Assembly: GCA_015680685.1 (NCBI GenBank)
Contig: MNCI01024892.1
Coordinates: 657,688 to 721,687, forward strand
Source: Gnetum montanum
Taxonomy: Eukaryota; Streptophyta; Gnetopsida; Gnetales; Gnetaceae
Length of the DNA stretch: 64,000 nucleotides
Reading direction: 5' to 3'
The number at the start of each line of letters is the position of its first letter. Position 1 is the first letter of the stretch. This document shows, in pieces, positions 56,281-64,000 of the stretch. The notes beneath the pieces are model-generated. The model was not told where the DNA came from. It was given only the letters and a program-made list of their open reading frames with translations, and searched no databases. Position numbers and translations under genes: made by a program.

Positions 56281-57307
56281 TGATGAGTAGCAAGTAGTCC
56301 CTACACCCAACCATACAAATTATGAGCATTCACATGCAACTCAATTGAATTCTATGTATGGGACTAGTTTTGTATCTAGATCATTAAGTATTGATCGCAG
56401 TTCACTATCTTCCCACTTGGACTAATAGTAGCTTTGTCACATATGGTTTAGTCCAGAGTGAGGCATATGATTATTGGTGTGGTCTGGCCTTATGCTACTC
56501 ATAATGATAATAGAGAAATTAATTATTTAATCTAATTAAAAACAAAAAGTAAAGTCTAAAATAGCCTAAGGGTAATGATTGTTTGTTCTCAACTTACCAT
56601 ACACGTCCTGAACCTACGTATCCACTACTAGGATTTCCAAGCACTACACTACTGGATGAACCAAGCAATAACACTGTTGGGATTACCAAGCAATTACATG
56701 TTTACGCTCGAAATTGGTTGCACTCATTCAACCAATTCATTAATATGCATGGAAATGTAAATATTAACTAAGTACATGGAATATACTTAATAAATGAGGT
56801 AATAAGTTTGATGTAAATATTAACTAAGTACATGGAATATAAATTGCATTAAAAGAAAATTTAATCTAACTCAAAGTGCTACAATAAATAAGAATCAATC
56901 TCGATCTTATTACCATTCATGGAATGTGTCCAGGTACATTGCCACTCAAATAAGATGTTGTACAACTAACTCAAATCCACACTGCAGGCATTCACTAACT
57001 ATTCTCTAAGACTACAAAATAAAACTGTAAGGGTTCAGCTACTCTATTGACCAAAAGACGTCAAATACGTGATGGGAGCATGCATATTTATAGGTGGAGG
57101 TAGACATTGCATCGACACATCATCCCATGCATTGATGGGTACGTGTTGATGGGTACATGTTGACATAGCTACAACAACACAAATGCGACATAGAATTTGC
57201 GATCTAGAAGCTAGTAAAGATGCATCGACAAGGATGCTATAACATAGGTGTGATGTAGCATCTATGACATTGCATCTACAATATCTCAACCAACTAATGC
57301 TTCATCA
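56281..57307 (-). repeat. E8 5' LTR
   Basis: About 1,027 bp, TGATGAGTAG to TTCATCA. It contains a 31-bp duplication (56755-56785 and 56811-56841, period 56) absent from the 3' copy. A TATA box CTATAAATATGCATG lies on the minus strand near 57081-57095. Confidence 0.88.
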
Positions 57308-58939
57308 CTTTCTAATCTTAATTCTAATTCTATATCTCTATAAAGTTTGTTGCACTAATGATGTAATGTTTTCCTTCATCAGCATAGTTGAAATATAAAT
57401 GATTTTATTTCTACGAAGCTCTTTTTGAAAATTTTCTACATTAAGGACATTGTTTTAACTGTAGCAATTTATATTAGTTCATTTGGCAATTTCAGTATTA
57501 TTTAATGATTTCATATAAAATTTTAACTTAACTTTTAAAATGATGTGCTTGATGATGCAGATGGATATCTTAAAAAATTAATAATTCAATTCTTCCTCAG
57601 CACTATGAAATGGCTCTACTAGCTTATATATATATATACTGAGAGGAAGTTTTAAGTTTTCATTCTCTCTTCAAAGCTTCAATAAATATTGAAAGAACAA
57701 GTTGGATGTAAGAAAAATAAGAAAGGGGTAAAGGAAGAGAGGATGCATGAGTGATTTGATTTTCATCAAACTTATTACCTCGTTCATTAGGTGAGCTATG
57801 AAGAAAAAATGAAAACTTAGGAAATCCTCTTAATAAATTCATAAAAACATACATACATACATATATATAAGCTAGTTTAGAATTTAAAGTTAAAAAACAC
57901 AAGACACCATAACTTCTTGATTTTCATGGTTTGATACCATTGTACAGATAAGGCACATCATAATTCACCGATGATAAGACAAGCAGGTTAAATCTCCTAC
58001 AATCTCAGTTGACTTTTCTTTGGCCCCACAAGCCTCATTATCTATGTGGCAAAGCATGTCCCTATATATTAGCATGTTATGTGCATGTTTTTCATTTATT
58101 TTTGGAATATTTATAGAAATTGCATATTATTTTACCATACATATTGGTTTTTGCATTGAAATTTGAAAAACAAGAACCCTCCTTTCTTTGTTTGTGCATT
58201 GGCACTTTCTCTTTCTTGCTCTTTTCCTTGTCTTTTTTTGGATAAACTACAAGTTGTCTTTTCCATGGTAATCAATGCATACAAGGCATAAAATTGAAGG
58301 ATTTTTCTTGTTGTTTGTTGAGATGCGATTTTCATCTCCATGTTTGTTTCATCCTCTATCGTTTAGAGTAAAAAAAATTGTAAATTCAAAGCTTCAAAGT
58401 ATTTGGTTTATTTTAATATTTTGTGAAAAGGTATGTTTTGTTTTGTTAATCATGCATATTATTTAAATATATTTATTTATCATAATCCTAAATTCTTATT
58501 ATCATGGATTTACTAATTTTATATAGAACTTATATTTTAAAATATTTGATTTGGACCCACATCCCTTGAGTAATCTAAAATATTAATTAAAAATGCATAG
58601 AAAAACCTAAATGTGTATTCTATGCAATGATTTATGCAACAATGGAAACAAAAATGGGACAAAGTCCTATATTGTTAGTTTAAAAAGCATTGGAATTGCA
58701 AATAACCTAAAAAAGCTGATATCACACTTAGAAAATAGGTCATAGATATCATCTTAGCAATTTTCATTCCATCATAAAAGTTGATGCATCTTTCTAAATC
58801 ATGCCTTTGTTACCAAGGTTGTTATCAAGAGAACCATGGTTAAATTGGAGCATGTTTTAACCTACACTGTAAAATTAATGGTTTTAGAATCTGATTCAAG
58901 ATAAGTGGCATGCTTAAGACATATTTTAGATATAAACAT
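57308..58939. other. Unassigned DNA between E8 and E9, with microsatellites
   Basis: About 1.6 kb, AT-rich, with no gene or transposon motif that I can support. It should be the original right flank of the helicase relic, but no helicase sequence continues here. Short simple repeats occur: (TA)n at about 57624-57637 and (CATA)n/(TA)n at about 57846-57869. Small frames of 60-80 codons exist but lack any recognisable feature. Confidence 0.45.
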
Positions 58940-59766
58940 TGATGAGCGACGAGATACCCCTACACTTAACCATACCAATATGAGCATTTCATGCACGATC
59001 TGGTCAAATTCCAAGAACTAAGTGCCTATGCACCTTTGTGGAATGATAACGGGTTGGTTAATCGTTGTCTTCCAAAACTTACTTGTATGTCACAGTTGTA
59101 TGGTTAAGTAAGCTTGAGGCATATGATTTTTATGGCTTTTATGTGTTTTATATCCTGTGCTAATAAGGAGGGCGAGAGAGATGACTAAGTAACTAATCTA
59201 ATTTAACTATTCATTAACTAAGTTCCAATTACTCCTAACACCAGTATCCGTTCCCACTTGTCATACACATCCTGAACTAGTGCAACGCTGCTGGGATTAC
59301 CAAACGCTAATCGTTACTGGGTTACCAAGTGCTACACGCATGCTCTAAGCGGTCGTACTAAGTGTGTTTAACTAAGAGAGTTGTAGGGTGAGAGAAATCA
59401 TTAATTAACTACGAAAGCATTAAATAGTAATTAACACTAATTAATCTATTCTGTATGCTGCAAGGTTTATCATAATGTTTGTCTTTATTGCTGTACACAA
59501 GGTGTGCTCAGGTACACAATGCTCGAATAAAGATCCGTTCACTCTATGACTCCTACTGCGGGCACACAGAAATAATTCTTAATTCTAACTCTGGAGGGAA
59601 GAAATGACAAGAGTTTGGCTAAGGGACTAACTTCTAATGTGGAAACCAAAGGCATTGCCTCTTATTTATAGGCAAGGAGGCAAGCCACGATATCGGGTAT
59701 CTGACATTGCATGGTTGATCTGATATCACAGACACGATATCATGGATGTGATATCATGGTTCATCA
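58940..59766 (-). repeat. E9 3' LTR
   Basis: About 827 bp, TGATGAGCGACG to TTCATCA, homologous to 1681-2475. It has one more GATATC-type unit at its U3 end than E1 (59685-59760). TATA box on the minus strand near 59659-59672. Confidence 0.88.
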
Positions 59767-59779
59767 TACCCCCATGACT
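59767..59779 (-). other. E9 polypurine tract
   Basis: The minus strand reads AGTCATGGGGGTA directly before the LTR. Confidence 0.78.
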
Positions 59780-59848
59780 CAATGAAAACTCATCCTTGAG
59801 TTCCTTACAAAATATTGGGAACATATGGGATTATTGACTGAATGACCA

Positions 59849-60155
59849 TTAACAATGGAGTGGGGTAACAGACTCAACGTGCCCAATGAATAGATCAACA
59901 ATACAATGCATGAAAGCATTAGTGTTCATGACCACAAAAGTGAAAATTGTACATAAATGACATCCAGCCTTATTTGGCAATTGGAAGAGAAGGAAAGAGA
60001 ACAAGAAGAAGACGTGTTGATACTGATGCCAAGATTGCGCCTTCCATTGTTTATCCATAGCCATGCCACCAATCTTACTCCTTTCATAAACATTCCAGTT
60101 CCAGTCCATCCTGAGTATTTCCTCAAAGCCCAGTCCATTGTTGTATGATTGCCAT
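59849..60155 (-). pseudogene. E9 accessory-ORF stub after the intron
   Basis: An uninterrupted frame of ~100 codons starts at or just before the splice acceptor: WQSYNNGLGFEEILRMDWNW, then MDKQWKAQSWHQYQ. Two hydrophobic stretches follow, VFFLFSFLLFQLP and CTIFTFVVMN, and it ends CIVDLFIGHVESVTPLHC. The second half matches the end of the E2 and E6 accessory region (VMNT and HLES blocks) and decayed copies in E1 and E3. The hydrophobic segments might be membrane-associated, as in env-like ORFs, but the frame is short and an overlapping frame (60201-59926) is also open. Not a known protein to me. It may be what remains after loss of the ~2.5 kb middle present in E6. Confidence 0.45.
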
Positions 60156-60215
60156 CTGCACACAAAACATAGTCAAAAATGAGCGAGTGTAGATAAATCA
60201 CAATGTAGTTGATAC
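60156..60215 (-). other. Putative intron in E9 3' region (intact GT-AG)
   Basis: 60 nt, with donor GCAAG|GTATCAACTAC, a TGACTAT branch-point-like motif, a T/G-rich tract and acceptor GTGTGCAG|ATGGCAATC. It is the best preserved of the series. Confidence 0.62.
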
Positions 60216-61755
60216 CTTGCCTCGATGTAAAGTGAATTGGCTAAGTTGTGGTTATGGCAGATATTGGTTCTAGAGATTTAACACTGGTGACTACCTAAGG
60301 TGTAGGGGTTCGAAAAAATTGAAAAATTTGTGCCCAAGCCCCCATGACTAAAAGCGAACCTCTGGTAGTGATAGGGTGGAAAAAGATAAGGAATAAGAAA
60401 GGTGGAGAAAAAGTAACAATGACAACGCCAATAAAATGGATGTCATGGATGGGGATGAAACAAAAATTGTTGATTGTAGGAAATTTTTAAGGAAAAGAAG
60501 TTAACAAATGCACCAAAAAGGAATGCCAATGGGTCCTCCCCAAAGCAAGCTCATGTCCTTGATGCCCCGAGAGACCCACAAACCAAAGAGTTCATAGGCT
60601 CTAGGAATGTCAATTGGAAGCAAGAGTTAAAAACTTATCCATAAGAAATTACCAAGGAAAAATAATGCATCAACCAAGGTACAGACTAATGATAAAATTA
60701 GCAATGAGGTGAAAATGGAAAAGAAAGGTGGAGAGGAGAGAATGGAATGGAAACCCAAGAACAAGGTTGCATAAAGTCCCTTGTGTGTTTCATGGTTAAT
60801 GTGATCGAGTAGAACTCATTCCAAATCCAGGCTCAACAAGCCACACTCAATGACCTCGCATCAACACATTTGACCAACCTATCCTCTTGAAGCAACAAGA
60901 ATGCCTCTATAAAAAGTCACCACCATTTCGAGGAGAGCGAGATGGAGAACCAGGAAGTGAAAAAAGGCCTTAGTTAGAGGGAACCTTCAAGCATGGGTAA
61001 CATGTCTTTCCAGTGCCATAACCAGTGCGTGTAGCCCAATTTCATTATTGTGTCTAAGGGGTGTGCTTTGAATTCTCACTTTTCTTTTTCTTTTTTTTTA
61101 TTCGCATGAGAATGACACCATGCAAAGACTTATTTTTTATGTACTCAACTTCCAGTGAATTGATTAATGGTTAGAATGGAGGAAAACATAAAAAAGAAAA
61201 AGCATCCAAGAACTCAAGAGAATAGCCCACAAAAATGCATCGAATCCCCTTGAAGTCACACCCTTTTTATCCTTTGAGTCCTTCCTTAGTTTGAGAAATA
61301 CCTAGCCACCAATTCGTTAACAGTTTATTAGAGAAAGGGACTATACAGTTCCAAGCCAAGGGAGATCATAGGATTTTATGGATGTATGAACGACTTGGAC
61401 TCATTACCTATTTAATCAAAAGAACTATACCTTAATATCAACATCATACTTCAAAGGTAAAATTCAAACATTAGCAATCAATATGATATTATTCATTCCA
61501 CCATCATGAACAATTATTGGATGATGAACAAAATAGAGTAATCACACAAAGAAATGGTAAAAATATGAACGATGGTGTAAAACAAAAATAGGAAAGATTA
61601 AAGAAATGTGCAAAATAAAAATATGTAAAAAAAAATGCGTAAAAAAAAAATTAGAAAGTGCTGAGGGCTTTCAATGATTAGCAAAGGTGGCCATCTCCCC
61701 CATGACTGAGTTGGAAGGAGGAGATCCAAAATCATGAGCAAGGTTGCCCACCTAC
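60216..61755 (-). other. E9 3' region between integrase and intron
   Basis: About 1.5 kb without coding sequence, collinear with E1 3000-4330. A-rich runs occur at 61080-61110 and 61610-61650. Confidence 0.55.
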
Positions 61756-62850
61756 AGAGGTAGCATATGTTCTAGTTGTCCTAAACTCATGGAAAGGTTT
61801 TGTTTGTTGCACATTGACTAACAGTCTCTTATATGGGCTCTCAGGTTTATATATGGTCATGGCTCCTGAAGGGAAAGTTGCATAGATAATGTAAGGTCCT
61901 TCCCACAGTGTTCGAAATTTGGTACGCTATGACACATGTCTGGGGTTCCAATAGAGAACCTTATCTCCTGGATGATACTTAACTTTCCTAATTTTCAGGT
62001 CATGACATTGTTTATTAAATGCCTTGTGCAACTCATTAGATGACAAGGCAGCTAGTCGGTTCTCATCTAGCAAGTTAAGGGTCATCAACTTTTATTTTTA
62101 TGCTAGATCAAGATCAAAGTTGAGGTCACATGTCATGGCTAGTGTACGAAGCTCAATTTGGATAGGGAGCATTGGAAGTTTTCCATACACTAACTCTTAG
62201 AGAGAGTAGCCTATAGGGATTTTCCATATGGAGTAGTATGCCCAAAGAGCATCATTCAGTTTAGAGCTCTAGTCTCACCTATACTTGCTAATGGTTCTGG
62301 TCAGTATCTTAGTAATCTCCCTGTTGGTGACCTCGGCTTGACCGTTTGCTTGGGGGCGTTATGGTGTAGTCAATCTCTACTCAACCCCTAAGCATCACAT
62401 TAACTTCTGAAAAGTTACACCTGTGAAGTGTGTTCCATTATCCGAGATAAGTGCACATAGCACACCAAACCTATTGATGACTTTTTGTTGAACAAATCGT
62501 GCAGTTGTAAATGATATGCAATCTTTAACAGCAGCTGCATTAGCCCATTTTGTTAAGTAGTCTATGACAACTATGATGTAAGCCTTTCCATTAGACATTG
62601 GTGTAATGGGCCCCATGAAATCAATTCCCTAAATGTTGAAGGGTTCTAATGGTTGAATCCATTGTTGCGAACCCTTCATTCTAGTAGTCATTCCCCCATC
62701 ACGTTGACAACGTTCACAAAATTGGGTGAATTGATGGGTGTCCCAGAACAAGGTAGGCCAATAATACCCTGCAAGCAGGATCTTGATGATCGTTCATCTC
62801 CCAGCATAATGACCCCCACAAGGGCCCTCATGAGCATCTTGGAGAACTTT
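61756..62850 (-). pseudogene. E9 integrase
   Basis: On the minus strand the zinc-domain remnants lie near 62830-62690. The core follows with GIDFMGPITPMSNGKAYIIV (62630-62560), and LISDNGTHFTGVTFQKLM (62450-62395) holds the second Asp. QANGQAEVTN-like sequence near 62340 holds the Glu. An open stretch of 73 codons spans 62395-62616. The C-terminal LKIRKVKYHPGDKVLYWNP region lies at 62010-61930, ending with the TKPFHE block near 61790. A stop after KLM and other lesions make it inactive. Confidence 0.83.
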
Positions 62851-63530
62851 CAGTTGATCTCTATTGGGAACACACCATCAAACCAAGCCATCGGGACATA
62901 CTTTGTAAGGTTATCCATTGATTTCCATAAAGCACTTGGCTCTATGAAGAAACTATTATTTCTTCTTAAGGTCTAACTCTTGTGGTGTTTGTTGGGTAAG
63001 GAGATAGGTAAGAATGCTACTGTACCAGTTTGTCTCCGTGGGTGATTGTTCATTCACTACACCCACAAAGAGGAACTCATCAGGAAAATGATCTAAAATG
63101 GGATACTCATCCTCTTTGTTGTCCCAATGCAACCCAGATAAATGATCAGCAACTACATTCTCATTGCCTATATGACGATCATCGTTAGATCGAACTCTTG
63201 TAGGATTACCAGCCATCATATAATATGGGGGCTTACCATTGGCTTATTCATGAGGAACCGGATTGCACTATGATCTGTGTGTATGAATACTTTGTATCCC
63301 AATACATAGTGCCTAAATTTTTCTAGTGCAAACACTATAGCCATTAATTCTTTTCTGTAGTAGTGTAGTTAAGTTGTGCACCAACTATACTTTTAATTGC
63401 ATAGTGGATGTAATAAGGGCATTTCTGGTCATCTACCTATGTAAGTATGGCTCCTAAGGCATAGTTGGATGCATCAATCATGACATGGAATGGTCTGGAC
63501 TAGTCAGGAGCTTGTAGAATGGGTTTTTCT
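62851..63530 (-). pseudogene. E9 RNase H and spacer
   Basis: The minus strand around 63480-63120 retains the RNase H pattern: ASNYALGAILT-like sequence, QLNYTTTEK, FALEKFRHYVLGYKVFIHTD and NVVADHLSGLHWDNKEDEYP. The last is in the open stretch 63219-62956 together with LDHFPDEFLFVGVVNEQSP. The ADH box is kept here, unlike in E2. Some stops. Confidence 0.78.
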
Positions 63531-64000
63531 ACCAGCTTTTATTTTAGAGTTTGGAAAGCTAATTCACATTCCCTAGTCCACTCGAAGGGTACGTTCTTTT
63601 TCGTTAGCTTTACCAATGATTTAATAATCTTCAAAAAGTTCTCTATGAATCTCCTATAGTCGCCAATGTGTTCGAGGAATGACCGAATGTCTTTGATAGT
63701 TTTCGATTGATGGGTGATTCCTTGGATGACTTTGATTTTCTTAGGGTCTACCTCTATCCCTGCATATGAGATTTTATGCCCAAGTAATATGCCTTCTTGG
63801 ACCATCAAATGGCTTTTTTTCCAGTTGAGCCTCAAATTAGTTTCTACACATCTTTTCAACACTTACTCTAACGATATTTGTTTGTATGCAAATGTTCCCC
63901 AAGGATTGGTAAACGTAGTTTTGGCTTGGTCTTCTAGGGCTATTTGTATTTGGTTGTATCCGCTATAGCCATCTAGAAAACTATAATAGCGATGCCTTGC
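63531..64000 (-). pseudogene. E9 reverse transcriptase with catalytic centre deleted, incomplete at window edge
   Basis: 63862-63539 is open for 107 codons: MLKRCVETNLRLNWKKSHLM, VQEGILLGHKISYAGIEVDP, then IRSFLEHIGDYRRFIENFLK and VPFEWTRECELAFQTLK. Upstream, the WGTFAYKQ-like end near 63880 is joined directly to the sequence before LKRC. The LCNAPATFQ and FMDD blocks seen in E1 (6523-6660) are therefore missing, 138 nt or 46 codons, without a frame change. RT without FMDD cannot polymerise. Confidence 0.82.

Larger units (their letters stand above)
46545..57307 (-). mobile_element. E8: Ty3/gypsy element lacking RT/IN, its 3' LTR split by E7
   Basis: Ends: 3' LTR in two parts (46545-47110 and 51109-51520) and 5' LTR at 56281-57307. 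Target duplication ctttt (46540-46544) and ctttc (57308-57312). The primer site is at 56262-56279 and the polypurine tract at 51521-51532. Internal order on the minus strand is gag, a protease remnant, then directly the 3' region. RT, RNase H and integrase are absent, so it is another non-autonomous derivative. It is inserted just downstream of the helicase relic. Confidence 0.85.
58940..64000 (-). mobile_element. E9: Ty3/gypsy element, close relative of E1, cut by the window edge
   Basis: The 3' LTR (58940-59766), polypurine tract, 3' region with intact intron and stub, integrase, RNase H and part of RT are visible on the minus strand. The left target-site bases would be aacat (58935-58939); the other end is outside. 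It is collinear with and very similar to E1 from the LTR to RT. RT has lost 138 nt that include the catalytic centre. Confidence 0.88.

Noticed and set aside
57308-58939. Small frames as host genes
   Set aside because: Low-complexity AT-rich DNA, no motif and no splice-supported structure visible.
59849-60201. Genuine envelope glycoprotein gene
   Set aside because: Position and hydrophobic stretches suit an env-like ORF, but it is ~100 codons, lacks a signal peptide I can defend and has a competing open frame. It is described only as a stub.
62653-62976. 107-codon plus-strand frame near the right end
   Set aside because: It is the reverse complement of the E9 integrase zinc-domain region and RNase H spacer; coding evidence is on the minus strand.

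Overview
The window is plant nuclear DNA from a large, repeat-rich genome. It is AT-rich and, apart from its first ~300 bases, poor in CpG. About nine-tenths of it is one broad group of Ty3/gypsy LTR retrotransposons. The pol motifs (LCNAPATFQ, FMDD, a DD35E integrase, a DLGSSVNL-like protease), the primer-binding sites matching tRNA-Asp, and a long non-coding or accessory stretch between integrase and the 3' LTR place them near the Athila/Tat branch. A gymnosperm-like genome would fit, but the sequence does not fix the species. I see no intact host gene; every reading frame longer than ~100 codons is interrupted or belongs to a decayed element.

Layout (elements named E1-E9). 1-726 is flanking DNA that keeps CpGs and has a faint copia-like trace. 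727-26303 is E2 (+), 5'-truncated and split twice: by E1 (-, 1681-9032, TSD atgtg) inside gag, and by E3 (-, 11743-21683, TSD attga/gttga) inside reverse transcriptase. E2 abuts the protease region of E4 (-, 26304-30127), which is inserted in the tail of E5 (+, 30128-31565). This makes a nest four levels deep: E5 < E4 < E2 < E1 and E3. 31566-34170 is older DNA with a LINE reverse transcriptase relic (-) and three tRNA-like (SINE-type) pol III promoter pairs. E6 (+, 34176-44588, TSD tagtt) has lost RT, RNase H and most of integrase but keeps a long accessory ORF. 44594-46544 holds a decayed PIF1-type helicase, interrupted by E8 (-, 46545-57307). The 3' LTR of E8 is itself split by E7 (+, 47111-51108), a gag-only derivative with a three-copy internal duplication. 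57308-58939 is unassigned low-complexity DNA. E9 (-, from 58940) runs off the right edge.

How the parts fit together: each element follows LTR-PBS-gag-PR-RT-RH-IN-(intron)-accessory region-PPT-LTR. The most unusual signal is a conserved GT-AG intron, about 60 nt in five elements and 150 nt in E8, lying between integrase and the 3' LTR. It is followed by a long ORF in E6 (tail also in E5) and only by short stubs in E1, E2, E3 and E9. This suggests a spliced subgenomic accessory protein that most copies have lost. Decay is dominated by CpG-to-TpG/CpA transitions, large internal deletions and nesting. All functional statements come from motif reading by eye; no database search or alignment program was run.
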